DNA of 47,581 nt from Treponema sp. (GTDB taxonomy: Bacteria; Spirochaetota; Spirochaetia; Treponematales; Treponemataceae), in NCBI GenBank assembly GCA_016296655.1, contig JAEDIW010000016.1, positions 1 through 47,581 on the forward strand, read 5' to 3'. Under the pieces are notes generated by a model, which made no database searches, was not told the origin of the DNA, and saw only the letters and a list, made by a program, of their open reading frames with translations. Position numbers and translations under genes: made by a program. This document shows positions 1 to 8,401 of the stretch, piece after piece; the first letter of the stretch is position 1; every line of letters starts with the position of its first letter.

Positions 1-2
1 AG

Positions 3-1109
3 AAATACGGTTTTGGACTTTGGGCTGTTGTATTGAAAGAAACTGGAGAATTCATCGGTGACTGCGGAATCACAATCCAGAATATTGACGGTGAACTTCT
101 TCCTGAAATCGGCTACCACATTCATAAAAAATACTGGCGCCGTGGATTTGCAAAGGAAGCTGCCCGTGCTGTCCGTGACTGGGTTTTCACAAACACTGAC
201 TACAACGAGATATATTCCTACATGAAGTACACAAACGTGGGTTCTTATTCAACAGCCATTGCAATCGGCATGCGGAAAGTAAAGGAATATCTTGACCCAA
301 AAAACTATGTTTCCTGTGCCTATTCCATCAAGCGTGCAGACTGGGAAAATATTGTTGCAGGTCCAAAAACTGTAACAAAGGAAGACATTAAATCAGCCCT
401 TGAAAAACTTGGCGTTGAAAAAGGCATGATCCTTGAAGTTCACAGCTCGTTGAAAAGTTTTGGAAAAGTTATTGGCGGTGCACAGAGCGTAATAGATGCC
501 CTTAAAGAAACTGTTACAGAAGAAGGAAGCATCTTCATGCCAGCCCTCAGATTGAGTCCCGAAATGGAGCCGACAGAAGAAGACAAAAAACTTGGCATCA
601 AGGTGAAGATAAAGGTTCTTGACCGCGATGAAAAGAAAACTGCCATGGGAATTATTGCTGACACTTTCAGAAGTCTTCCTGATACGTACACTGGCAGAGA
701 AGTAATCAGCACCAGCGGATGGGGAAAGCACGGAAAGGAAGCCTTGACCGGTGGACTTGATTATGCAATCCATAATGGGGGAAAGGCACTTCTTTTTGGA
801 GTAGACATTTACAAGCTTACAGCCATGCACTATATGGAAGTTCATACTCCAAAAGAAATCAATGAGCTGTATGCACCAAGTGATGAAGTGAACAAAATCT
901 ATCCGCCTGAAGAATGGTTCATAGAAACCGGACATCCGCCATTGAAAGCATGGTATACTATACAGAACATGGCATACAAAAAAGGACTTATCAAGGAAAC
1001 CTACATCGGCAACTGTCATGTAATGTTTTTTGATATTCTTGATGTGGTTAGCCTTTATGCCGAAGAACTGAAGAACAGACCCTTTGAACTTTGGGGAATA
1101 AAAGAATAA
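3..1109 (+). CDS. GNAT acetyltransferase fused to AAC(3)-type aminoglycoside acetyltransferase (5' partial)
   Basis: The reading frame is open to the left edge, so the true start lies outside the window; the first in-frame TTG (33) falls inside a GNAT domain. Roughly residues 1-110 look like the end of a RimJ/RimL-type GNAT fold (KETGEFIGDCGI, then a YWRRGFAKEA acetyl-CoA loop, ending SIKRADW). After a short linker, residues ~115-350 match the Antibiotic_NAT/AAC(3) family: HSSLKSFGKVIGGAQSV near the start and a GVDIYKLTAMHYME segment that carries the conserved His. Both halves use acetyl-CoA. The AAC(3) half may act on aminoglycosides or on another amine; the real substrate is unknown. The fusion is unusual, but the frame is continuous and I see no sign of an assembly join. 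Confidence 0.85.
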   Translation, partial: KYGFGLWAVVLKETGEFIGDCGITIQNIDGELLPEIGYHIHKKYWRRGFAKEAARAVRDWVFTNTDYNEIYSYMKYTNVGSYSTAIAIGMRKVKEYLDPKNYVSCAYSIKRADWENIVAGPKTVTKEDIKSALEKLGVEKGMILEVHSSLKSFGKVIGGAQSVIDALKETVTEEGSIFMPALRLSPEMEPTEEDKKLGIKVKIKVLDRDEKKTAMGIIADTFRSLPDTYTGREVISTSGWGKHGKEALTGGLDYAIHNGGKALLFGVDIYKLTAMHYMEVHTPKEINELYAPSDEVNKIYPPEEWFIETGHPPLKAWYTIQNMAYKKGLIKETYIGNCHVMFFDILDVVSLYAEELKNRPFELWGIKE

Positions 1110-1123
1110 CAGTAGAAAATAAT

Positions 1124-1342
1124 ATGGACGCAATTTTGACAGAACTTTATAACGCCGCAAAGGAAGTGTAGAATCCAAGACAGATTTCTGACTATGTTTC
1201 TGGCGGAGAAGTTGCCGCTGTCATGCCTGACGGAAAATGCGGAGCTCCATGCGGTGCATGCCGTGAACTTATGACAAAAAAATTTAAAACTTTTCTTGAC
1301 TCTCCCCTTAAAGGATACGTTATAAAAATTACATCCGTGTAA
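1124..1342 (+). pseudogene. cytidine deaminase remnant
   Basis: One frame reads MDAILTELYNAAKEV, a TAG stop, then NPRQISDYVSGG, VAAVMPDGK and PCGACREL, ending at a TAA. These are the start, middle and PCGACRE zinc motif of short cytidine deaminases, in the right order. The TAG replaces a codon that is commonly Gln in this family (from memory). About 40 residues that should carry the C/H-A-E catalytic motif are missing between YVSGG and VAAVMPDG. The gene therefore has both a nonsense codon and an internal deletion, so readthrough could not restore it. The tail after CRELM does not match the family. It lies 14 bases after the AAC(3) fusion gene on the same strand. Confidence 0.75.
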
Positions 1343-1427
1343 TTTTTATAACTGCAGTTTGCAAATGCGTTGCATTCACAAACTGCACATTAGTAAAGGG
1401 GGTTTTAAATCAGCATTTAAAACCCCC
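1319..1427. repeat. array of three consecutive perfect hairpins
   Basis: Three inverted repeats follow each other in 109 bases. The first has 15-bp arms GTTATAAAAATTACA and TGTAATTTTTATAAC around TCCG (1319-1352). The second has arms TGCAGTTTG and CAAACTGCA with a smaller AATGC/GCATT stem inside (about 1354-1386). The third has 13-bp arms GGGGGTTTTAAAT and ATTTAAAACCCCC around CAGC (1398-1427). None has a long T-run, but the third could end transcripts from both sides, since the sucrose operon converges on it. It overlaps the end of the deaminase pseudogene. Confidence 0.7.
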
Positions 1428-1435
1428 ATAATTAT

Positions 1436-1482
1436 ACGGGAAGTTCTGAGGAGTTGCTTCAATGTTAATCAGTCTTTCTTAA
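1436..1482. repeat. dispersed palindrome family B, diverged copy
   Basis: This stretch resembles the reverse complement of the better copies at about 16843 and 31298 (consensus ends AAGTGCTGA and TCAGCACTT, core with TTGAAGCGATTA). Here the ends read GGGAAGTTCTGA and TCAGTCTTTCTT. It lies just after the end of the fructokinase gene. It is a noncoding intergenic repeat. Confidence 0.5.
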
Positions 1483-1515
1483 AGCACATCTAATCATTTT
1501 CAGTTTATATTTTGA

Positions 1516-2490
1516 CTAACCTTCAATCAGCTTTTCAATTTCTTCTTTTTCAGGCATAACGCACAGTGCACCTTTTTTTGTGGTTATTAATGACGATGCT
1601 GCATTTGCAAAAGTTAGCATTTGTGTAAGCCGTTCTTCTGTAAAACTTTCATATCCATTTTTAAGAATATCGTGAAGAATGCAGGCACAGAATGTATCGC
1701 CGGCTCCTGTAGTATCAATTGTTTTGACGTTTTTAAAAGTCGGTACTTCAGCTTTTAGTTCGGTTTTGTCTTTTTTATAAAAACAGCAGCTTCCTTCTTT
1801 TCCTTTTGTAACAGTAATCAAAGGAATTTCATATTTCTGGCGGATTTTTTTTACTCCACTTTCAATATTCTTTTCACCTGTAATAAATTCCAGTTCTTCT
1901 TCTGCAATTTTTAGAATACTGCACATAGAAATTCCATACCAGATTCTTTCTTTTGCTTTTTCAAGTGAATCCCATAAAGGTTTTCGGAGATTCGGATCAA
2001 AAGACCTTAAAACACCTGCGTGTTTTGCAGTTTCTAAAGCAAACTCTGTTGCTTCGTTTACGGTTTCATTTGTCATCGAAAGAGTTCCGTAATGAAGAAT
2101 TCGAGAATTTTTAATTAATTCTGCATTCACATCTTTTTTAGCCAAAAAAGCATCAGCACCGGTTTTTCTATAGAAAGAAAAATCTCTGTCACCATCAGGT
2201 GCTGTATGAACAAAAGCTAGTGTTGTATTGTATTCGTCTGAAAGAATAAGATTACTTACATCAATATTCAAAGAAGAAACACGCTCTTTAAGCATTTTAC
2301 CAAACATATCGTTTCCAACTTGTCCAATAAATGCTGTTTTGTGATTCAGTTTAGTCAGCATTGCAAGAACATTACAAGGTGCGCCTCCAGGATTTGCTTC
2401 CATCATCCAGTTACCTGAAGCACTTGTGCCGTTTTGGGTAAAATCGATTAGCAATTCTCCAAGTGCAGTTACATCATAAATATTCATCAT
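1516..2490 (-). CDS. scrK: fructokinase, PfkB/ribokinase family
   Basis: At 324 residues this is normal PfkB length. It should phosphorylate the fructose released by the GH32 enzyme encoded just upstream in the same operon. The N-terminal part has the sugar-binding NPGGAPCNVL segment, and the C-terminal part has the PfkB signature DTTGAGDTF, whose Asp is the catalytic base. A GGGAGA ribosome binding site precedes the ATG; a second ATG follows at once, so the start may be one codon later. It is the last gene of the sucrose operon, 67 bases after the hydrolase, with a hairpin between them. Specificity for fructose rests on context, because PfkB kinases are hard to separate by sequence. Confidence 0.85.
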   Translation of the reverse strand: MMNIYDVTALGELLIDFTQNGTSASGNWMMEANPGGAPCNVLAMLTKLNHKTAFIGQVGNDMFGKMLKERVSSLNIDVSNLILSDEYNTTLAFVHTAPDGDRDFSFYRKTGADAFLAKKDVNAELIKNSRILHYGTLSMTNETVNEATEFALETAKHAGVLRSFDPNLRKPLWDSLEKAKERIWYGISMCSILKIAEEELEFITGEKNIESGVKKIRQKYEIPLITVTKGKEGSCCFYKKDKTELKAEVPTFKNVKTIDTTGAGDTFCACILHDILKNGYESFTEERLTQMLTFANAASSLITTKKGALCVMPEKEEIEKLIEG

Positions 2491-2512
2491 TTTGATTCTC
2501 CCAGTTCAATGT

Positions 2513-2547
2513 AAGATAAAGCCGCGGTATTTTAGCGGTTTTATCTT
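2513..2547 (-). other. intercistronic hairpin between hydrolase and fructokinase genes
   Basis: Arms AAGATAAAGCCGC and GCGGTTTTATCTT pair over 13 positions with one G-T wobble and a 9-base loop. No T-run follows, so it is more likely to shape mRNA decay or expression of fructokinase than to stop transcription fully. Confidence 0.55.
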
Positions 2548-2557
2548 ATACTTGTTC

Positions 2558-4042
2558 TTAATTTTCCTTTTTAATTTTCCAGTAAGAATAAGCTACAGAA
2601 CCTGAAGTCTGATTCCTTAATTCAAAAGGTGAAGTTGAATCAGTAAAGAAAAAACTGTTAGTAAAAGCAATTTTTCCGTCATCAGCAAAAACTTCAAGTG
2701 AACAAGTATCACAAAGAATTCTTACATTCATTTTTTTTCCTTCAGGTTCAAGTTTTGCCTTTCTGAAAGAAACAGCTCCAGGTGTCAGCGATTTAGAACG
2801 GTCAAACAATATGCTGTTTTCACTCAAATCAAATCTCAAAGAAACCGATTCTGTCTTATCATTTCCTAAAAATAATTCAACATATCCATCTGTTTCAAAA
2901 TCAAGCACAAGATCCAGTTCAAAATGACGTGGTTGTGTTTCAAACACTTTTATTTCATTTTTTTCTGCGTTTCCTTGAATTTGTCCAACTTTCCATTTTT
3001 CCAGTTCACGAACAGGATTTTGATACAAACGATTATTTTTAAAACTTAATTCACGTGGAATAGTCATCATTCCAGACCAGATGTAATTTTCTGGAGTTAT
3101 ATATGATTCCCAAGATTGCATCCAGGCTATTAAGATTGTTCTGCCATCTTTTAATTTTGTTGTTTCAGGAGCATAAAAATCTATACCATAATCAATTTGT
3201 GCTGCTGTATAGCCGTTTTCAGGACGAACTTCTCTTGTGAATTTAACGTTTTCGTAATCCAATGTTCCTGTAATGTAAAGACTGTTGTTTCCATTATGAA
3301 ATCCTAACTGATAATCTTCTTTCATCTCCTGAGGGGATAAAATCATCATATCTTTTCCGTCAAGATTCAATAAATCTGGACATTCCCACATTTTACTTAA
3401 ACCGTCTTTACTTGAGTCAAGCATTCCTTTATATTTCCAGGTTTTAGAATCCTGTGATTCAAATAAAATCAAAGCCCCGCAATCATTAAGTTGTTTTATT
3501 ACACACGCCATGTAATAAACACCGTCTTTTTTCCATAATTTTGGATCTCGAAAGTGTTCATTGTTATATTTAAAAGGAATATCTTCTGCTGTTATTATGG
3601 CTTTTTCTGATTTTTTTTGATAATGAATGCCATCACCTGCTGCTATACATTGATTTTGAATATCAACTTTGCCGTTATTAGAAACTCCTGTATAAGCCAT
3701 CAGATGACACCCATTATCGTCAATAGCTGTACCAGAAAAGCAACCTTTACAATCGCCTTCATTTTCAGGTGCCAGAGCAACCGGCTGTAATTCCCAGTCT
3801 AACATATCTTTTGAAATCACATGCCCCCAGTGAATTGAGCCCCACTTCGTTGAATATGGATTATACTGATAGAATAAATGAATCTTTCCATCAAATTGCG
3901 AAAATCCATTTGGGTCATTACACCAGCCTCCAGGAGTTGCAAAATGAAATAAAGGACGCTGATTTTGTATTTCATTTGAGTTTTTGATTATAGAAGCAAG
4001 TTCATCCTGCTTTTTTTGTGCCAGTTCTAATTCTCTGCTCAT
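2558..4042 (-). CDS. scrB: GH32 sucrose/beta-fructoside hydrolase (cytoplasmic)
   Basis: A glycoside hydrolase family 32 enzyme of 494 residues that should split sucrose or short fructo-oligosaccharides into hexoses. All three family motifs are present: WCNDPNG with the nucleophile Asp, FRDP with the transition-state Asp, and WECPDL with the acid/base Glu. A C-terminal beta-sandwich follows (about residues 350-490). There is no signal peptide, so it acts in the cytoplasm on sugar brought in by the ABC transporter. The frame extends 14 codons upstream, but AAGGGG sits 6 bases before the ATG at 4042, only 4 bases past the permease stop, so I use that start. Because import is by ABC transporter, the substrate is probably unphosphorylated sucrose and not sucrose-6-phosphate. 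Confidence 0.9.
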   Translation of the reverse strand: MSRELELAQKKQDELASIIKNSNEIQNQRPLFHFATPGGWCNDPNGFSQFDGKIHLFYQYNPYSTKWGSIHWGHVISKDMLDWELQPVALAPENEGDCKGCFSGTAIDDNGCHLMAYTGVSNNGKVDIQNQCIAAGDGIHYQKKSEKAIITAEDIPFKYNNEHFRDPKLWKKDGVYYMACVIKQLNDCGALILFESQDSKTWKYKGMLDSSKDGLSKMWECPDLLNLDGKDMMILSPQEMKEDYQLGFHNGNNSLYITGTLDYENVKFTREVRPENGYTAAQIDYGIDFYAPETTKLKDGRTILIAWMQSWESYITPENYIWSGMMTIPRELSFKNNRLYQNPVRELEKWKVGQIQGNAEKNEIKVFETQPRHFELDLVLDFETDGYVELFLGNDKTESVSLRFDLSENSILFDRSKSLTPGAVSFRKAKLEPEGKKMNVRILCDTCSLEVFADDGKIAFTNSFFFTDSTSPFELRNQTSGSVAYSYWKIKKEN

Positions 4043-4046
4043 TTTA

Positions 4047-4892
4047 TCACCCCTTGACAGCTGACGATGCAACTGATTCAACAAAATATCTTTGGAAGAA
4101 AAGGAATAAAACCAATACAGGTAAAAGCATTACTACACTAGCCGCCATAAGTTGATCCCAGTAAATATCACCTCCAGTTCCAGTGAATGAAGAAATTGCA
4201 ACAGACATTGGTCTTACTCTTTCATCTGTAGTAACAAGAAGTGGCCATAAGTATTGATTCCACATATCCATTCCTTGAAGAATACATACAGTAATGATTG
4301 GAGCCTTATTCATAGGAAGATAAACATTTTTGAATACCTGCCAGAAAGAAGCTCCTTCCATGTCAGCATTTTCAGAAAGAGAAACTGGAACTTCCCTAAA
4401 ATAATTATAGAAAAGATAAATATATAATGGACTTGCTACAAACGGTAAAATTTGAACCACATAAGTATCCGTAATTCCCCAAGTTGAAACCTGATACATC
4501 AAAGGAAGCATTATTGATTCCATTGGAATAATGTAAAGGGAAAGCACTGCAATAAAAATGTATTTTCTGATTTTCAATTTTCCGCGCTGCAATGCATACC
4601 CTGTCATTGAACATACAATTGCTGTAAGAATTACTGTTACACTCAAAACAATAATCGAGTTGAAAAATGAACGTCCAAAATTCTGAACTGATTCAAAAAG
4701 CACTTCCTTAAAGTTGTGAAGAGTTGGTTTTGTAACTATAAAAGCCTTCAAACTACCCATATCCTTCATGATTTCATATCTATCATCTTTTAAAGAAGAA
4801 ATGAACATAAGAAAAATTGGAGTAATAATGAGCAAGCCTAAAATAAACAGCAAAAATGAAATTGTCAAATCTTTTGATTTACTTCGTACCAT
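4047..4892 (-). CDS. ABC sugar transporter permease, MalG/CUT1 type
   Basis: The 281 residues form about six membrane helices. The conserved EAA loop that docks with the ATPase reads ENADMEGASFWQVFKNVYLP near residues 170-190. It forms the inner-membrane channel with the permease encoded immediately upstream (12-base gap). There is no ATPase gene in this operon, so the transporter must borrow a shared MsiK/MalK-like ATPase encoded elsewhere, as is common for CUT1 systems. The substrate is inferred to be sucrose or fructo-oligosaccharide from the GH32 and fructokinase genes that follow. Confidence 0.92.
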   Translation of the reverse strand: MVRSKSKDLTISFLLFILGLLIITPIFLMFISSLKDDRYEIMKDMGSLKAFIVTKPTLHNFKEVLFESVQNFGRSFFNSIIVLSVTVILTAIVCSMTGYALQRGKLKIRKYIFIAVLSLYIIPMESIMLPLMYQVSTWGITDTYVVQILPFVASPLYIYLFYNYFREVPVSLSENADMEGASFWQVFKNVYLPMNKAPIITVCILQGMDMWNQYLWPLLVTTDERVRPMSVAISSFTGTGGDIYWDQLMAASVVMLLPVLVLFLFFQRYFVESVASSAVKG

Positions 4893-4904
4893 AATTTTAT
4901 CCTC

Positions 4905-5825
4905 CTAGTCTCTAAGTTTTTCTTCTTTTCCACGAAGAAGTTTATTTTGAATAAGGAAAATAATCAGAATCAGCAGGAATAAAATAACAGAGGCTGCCGA
5001 TGCATAACCAATCTTTTGACCTGCAAATCCGCTTTGATAAATATAGTGAACCAAAGTGTTTGTTGAGCCGTTTGGACCACCTTTTGTCATAATGTTTACC
5101 TGAGTAAACAGTTTTAAAGCCTGAATTGTTGTAATAATCAACACCAAAGTATTTGTTTCTTTTAAACTTGGCCAGGTTACATTCCAAAAAATTTGTGTTG
5201 GAGATGCTCCGTCAATATTAGCTGCTTCATAAAGGCTGTTAGAAATACTCTGCAATGCACCAAGATAAATAATCATCTGGAAACCAAAAGCCTGCCATGC
5301 AGACAAGATGGTAATTGCTATCAATGCACTGTTTTTATTGCCAAGCCAGTCTATCGAATGAGCCTGACCAAAAGTTATAAACTTTACAGCAAGATTTGCA
5401 ATTCCATCTGGATATTGATAAATAGACTTCCAGATTACAGCAACGATTACCATTGGCGTAATATATGGAAGAAAAAACATACTTCTTAAAAAACTTTTCA
5501 TGAACTTTACTTTATTCAAAGCATTTGCCATAAAAAGAGCAAATCCACATTGTAATGGAATAACCATTATTGTGAATAAAATAACGTTTTTAAAAGCCTG
5601 CCAGAAACTAGTATCTTTGAAAATCTGAATATAGTTTCTAAATCCAACAAACTTAGCAGGAACCATTGGATTTGGAATTAATTTCTGGTTTGTAAGTGAA
5701 AGACCAAATGCCGAAACAAATGGAGCCACCATAAATACAATCAGTAATATACACGCTGGTAAAAGCATATAGATTTCCTGACGAATATTTTTTTCCTTTA
5801 ATACTGCGAAAGGTGATTTTTTCAT
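4905..5825 (-). CDS. ABC sugar transporter permease, MalF/CUT1 type
   Basis: A 306-residue membrane protein with about six helices and the EAA loop EAANIDGASPTQIFWNVTWP near residues 205-225. It pairs with the MalG-type permease to form the transmembrane pore. The N-terminus is cytoplasmic and basic (KKSPFAVLKEKNIRQE) before the first helix. It lies 82 bases downstream of the binding-protein gene; that gap holds a hairpin that probably lets the binding protein be made in excess over the permeases. Confidence 0.92.
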   Translation of the reverse strand: MKKSPFAVLKEKNIRQEIYMLLPACILLIVFMVAPFVSAFGLSLTNQKLIPNPMVPAKFVGFRNYIQIFKDTSFWQAFKNVILFTIMVIPLQCGFALFMANALNKVKFMKSFLRSMFFLPYITPMVIVAVIWKSIYQYPDGIANLAVKFITFGQAHSIDWLGNKNSALIAITILSAWQAFGFQMIIYLGALQSISNSLYEAANIDGASPTQIFWNVTWPSLKETNTLVLIITTIQALKLFTQVNIMTKGGPNGSTNTLVHYIYQSGFAGQKIGYASAASVILFLLILIIFLIQNKLLRGKEEKLRD

Positions 5826-5864
5826 TTTATACCTCTGAAATCAGGTAAACAGGTAAACAGGAGG

Positions 5865-5899
5865 TTGACAGGACTGTAGATGAACTATAATCCTGTCAA
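5865..5899 (-). other. hairpin after the binding-protein gene
   Basis: Perfect 9-bp arms TTGACAGGA and TCCTGTCAA flank a 17-base loop in the gap between the binding-protein and first permease genes. There is no T-run. A stem here would fit the known pattern in sugar ABC operons where a 3' hairpin stabilises the binding-protein message or partly stops transcription. Confidence 0.55.
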
Positions 5900-5907
5900 A
5901 TCATCAA

Positions 5908-7200
5908 TTATTTCTTTCCGAATGGCGGATATCCGTCATTATCTTTGATGTCTTCATCAATTCGCTTTGCAGCTTTTGTAAGTTCTGCTTCAATATTTGC
6001 ACCATTCAAAATTGCCTCGAATGCATCTGAGAAAGCAAGTGTGATAGTAGGATAGGCTGGATGAATAGGACGACTTACAGCATAGTATGACTGTTCATAA
6101 GCAATAGCCATTCTTGCAGGATCCATATAATCTTCACAACGAGCTGCAAATTTGTTCAATGCAGGGTAAGTTCCTGTTGCTTTGATATCATCAAGGAATT
6201 TTTCTTCTGTCATCATAAAGCTTAAGAACTGACCAGCTTTTTCTGCATTTTTTGTTGTTGCTGAAATGCCCCAAATCCATGTTGCATTAGGAGTACGAGT
6301 TCCTTTTCCAAAATTTGGAAGTGGAAGAGCAATCACATCATCTCCCATTGAGGCTCTACATGTTGAGTAGTTCCAGTTGCCGTTCCATGCAATGGCAGTC
6401 TGACGTTTATCATTGTAAAGTGTGTTCTCGCCTGCTGATTTTGGAACAATCCAACCGTTTCCTCCCCATTTCTGGAAATATGACAGAACTTTTGCTGATT
6501 CCGGGCTGTTTAGAGTTCCTTCTGCTGTCCATGTATCACGATTGATAATATCTGAACCACCTGAAACAAGACATTCATAGAATCCATAAGTTCCCCATTC
6601 TGAGCCTGCAATATTCCATGCCCACATTAAGTCTAAAGGCCAGGTTACTTCTGGAAGAGCGGCAAGTTTTGTAAGAATGTCATCAAATTCATCTGTAGTC
6701 CATGCATCTTCTACAGAAGTTGGAATTCTGGCTCCAACTTTATCAAGATAAGTTTTGTTGCAGTATAAAAGAACAGTTGAGTCAGCATAACTGATTGCGT
6801 AGAGTTTATTATCGATTGGATATGTACACTGAGCAACATTTGAAGGTGTCATATCATTAATGATTGCTGAATCAATATATGGTTCTACACTCTGGATAAC
6901 TCCAGACCATGCAAGACTTGCAAGAACAGGACCATCAATACTGATAATATCTGGTACATTTTTATTTTTAATGAAACTTGCCAGTTTTGATGTATACGAG
7001 TCGTGAGGTGTGTATAAAAGCTCTACTTTTATACCTGTTTTTTCTGTAAAACGTTCTGCAACACCCTTTATTGCAGCCTGCTCATTATCTGAGCCCTGAA
7101 ACATAATACTAATTGAATCTGATGCTTTTTTATTTCCGCATCCTGTAAAAAGAGAAACTGCTAATACAGCAGCTGCCATTATTACACTTAATTTTTTCAT
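5908..7200 (-). CDS. sugar-binding lipoprotein of ABC transporter (SBP family 1)
   Basis: A 430-residue extracytoplasmic sugar-binding protein. The signal peptide MKKLSVIMAAAVLAVSLFTGC ends in a lipobox with Cys21 as the lipidation site. The mature part has the family 1 layout: an N-terminal lobe with DIISIDGPVLASLAWSG and the later ATWIWGISATTKNAEKA segment typical of MalE-like proteins. It feeds sugar to the two permeases encoded downstream. AGGAG precedes the ATG. It is 41 bases after the repressor gene with no promoter seen between them, so both probably share the repressor-controlled promoter. Confidence 0.93.
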   Translation of the reverse strand: MKKLSVIMAAAVLAVSLFTGCGNKKASDSISIMFQGSDNEQAAIKGVAERFTEKTGIKVELLYTPHDSYTSKLASFIKNKNVPDIISIDGPVLASLAWSGVIQSVEPYIDSAIINDMTPSNVAQCTYPIDNKLYAISYADSTVLLYCNKTYLDKVGARIPTSVEDAWTTDEFDDILTKLAALPEVTWPLDLMWAWNIAGSEWGTYGFYECLVSGGSDIINRDTWTAEGTLNSPESAKVLSYFQKWGGNGWIVPKSAGENTLYNDKRQTAIAWNGNWNYSTCRASMGDDVIALPLPNFGKGTRTPNATWIWGISATTKNAEKAGQFLSFMMTEEKFLDDIKATGTYPALNKFAARCEDYMDPARMAIAYEQSYYAVSRPIHPAYPTITLAFSDAFEAILNGANIEAELTKAAKRIDEDIKDNDGYPPFGKK

Positions 7201-7241
7201 TGTTATTCTCCTGATTTTCTGTCTTTCGACAGTAAAGAATC

Positions 7242-8249
7242 TTATGATTCCCTTTTTGCCAAAGAAGCATGCAAAACAATTTTTTCTATCGTCTGCACAT
7301 CATCTTTTTCATTCATTTTTTTACACAATAATTCAAAACTTTTTGCTGCTATTTCATCTAAAGGTTGTTTTACTGTTGTCAAGGCTGGAAATGTCATGTT
7401 ACAAACCATTGTGTTATCAAAACCGACAATACTAAGCTGGTCAGGAATTTTTACATTATTCCTGTGTGCAGCATTAATTGCCTTTACAGCATAAAGATCA
7501 TTTACACAGAAAAGTCCAATTTTTTTACTGTTTATGTCCTTCTGCATAAAGTCATTCATCATTTCAGATGCTTTATCAAAATCCCTGAAGTACCAGTCCT
7601 GGTCACCAAATACATGAATCTTTTCCTCTTCAATACCTCGTTTAAGCAATTGATTTTTATAGCCGGCAAACTTTTCATCATCCTGTAAACCAAAGAAGTA
7701 AAAAGACTCACATTGACCGTCAACAAGATAATCAGCCGCAATAGCTCCACCTTCAAGGTGGTCAATTCCAACTGAATTCAAGCCGTCAATGTTCCGTGCC
7801 ATCACAACTACTGGGAATTTTGCAGTTCGCAGCACCGGAATCATTTCTGACTTAACTTTTGTCATACAGATAATCATTCCATCTGCCTGACGAGCCATCA
7901 TTTTAATTACAATGTCTCTCTCTTTCTCGCTATCTCCGTTGGAGTTGAAAAAAATCATGGTATACCCATTTTTTACACAATTTTCTTCAACTTCAGAAAG
8001 AAGCGTTGAAAAGAAAGGATTTTCAATATCTGGCAGAATAACTGCAATAAGTCTGGATTTTCCTGCCGCCATGGTACGAGCAGTTTCGTTAGGAGAAAAG
8101 CCTGTCTGTTTTACCAGCTCCATAACTTTTTCCTTAGTTTTTTCAGAAACCTTATTGCTTCCGCTAAATACTCTAGATACAGTAGCCAGGGATACTCCTG
8201 CTGCATCTGCTAAATCCTGCATTGTTGTAATTGATGTAAGCGCTTTCAT
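7242..8249 (-). CDS. LacI-family transcriptional repressor of the sugar operon
   Basis: A 335-residue LacI/GalR regulator. The helix-turn-helix spans about residues 10-32 (MQDLADAAGVSLATVSRVFSG), followed by the hinge and a periplasmic-binding-protein-like sensor domain. It is the first gene of the operon and so probably represses itself together with the transporter and enzyme genes. Two CG-centred palindromes lie at its promoter and start codon. There is no ribosome binding site before the ATG at 8249, and the -10 box ends 6 bases before it, so translation may start on a leaderless message. An internal ATG at codon 10 matches the usual LacI N-terminus and is an alternative, but it also lacks a ribosome binding site. 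Confidence 0.92.
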   Translation of the reverse strand: MKALTSITTMQDLADAAGVSLATVSRVFSGSNKVSEKTKEKVMELVKQTGFSPNETARTMAAGKSRLIAVILPDIENPFFSTLLSEVEENCVKNGYTMIFFNSNGDSEKERDIVIKMMARQADGMIICMTKVKSEMIPVLRTAKFPVVVMARNIDGLNSVGIDHLEGGAIAADYLVDGQCESFYFFGLQDDEKFAGYKNQLLKRGIEEEKIHVFGDQDWYFRDFDKASEMMNDFMQKDINSKKIGLFCVNDLYAVKAINAAHRNNVKIPDQLSIVGFDNTMVCNMTFPALTTVKQPLDEIAAKSFELLCKKMNEKDDVQTIEKIVLHASLAKRES

Positions 8250-8284
8250 ATTTCTAATGTAAGCGCTTACATTTTATCTGTCAA
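8234..8284 (-). promoter_or_regulatory. promoter with two LacI-type operators, one over the start codon
   Basis: Reading the minus strand: -35 TTGACA (8279-8284), a 17-base spacer, -10 TACATT (8256-8261), then 6 bases and the ATG. The perfect 16-bp palindrome ATGTAAGCGCTTACAT (8257-8272) fills the spacer and -10 box. A second, near-perfect copy ATGAAAGCGCTTACAT (8234-8249) contains the start codon itself. The centres are 23 bp apart, about two helical turns. The central CG is the usual LacI-family contact. A bound repressor would block both RNA polymerase binding and the transcription start. Confidence 0.85.
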
Positions 8285-8365
8285 GAAAAACTTTTCATTT
8301 TTTTGAAAAATTTTATGGAAAAATAAAAAGAGAGTGCCAGTGTTGTTTTTTTTATGCTGTAAACC

Positions 8366-8393
8366 TTGTTAGAAAAAAAAATAGTCTTATAAT
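8366..8393 (+). promoter_or_regulatory. promoter of the ankyrin gene
   Basis: The hexamers are TTGTTA and TATAAT with a 16-base spacer. The -10 box ends 8 bases before the ATG at 8402, and no ribosome binding site is present. Confidence 0.65.
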
Positions 8394-8401
8394 ATAATTA
8401 T

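Noticed and set aside
393..1178. A 261-residue open frame opposite the acetyltransferase fusion
   Set aside because: It is a shadow of the coding strand, rich in Phe, Cys and Lys, with no recognisable domain.
1124..1342. Stop-codon readthrough or selenocysteine-like recoding of the deaminase
   Set aside because: The catalytic motif is deleted, so readthrough would not yield an active enzyme.
8234..8272. The palindromes as CcpA catabolite-response (cre) sites
   Set aside because: They resemble cre sites, but CcpA-type control is not expected in spirochaetes, and the adjacent LacI-family gene explains them better.
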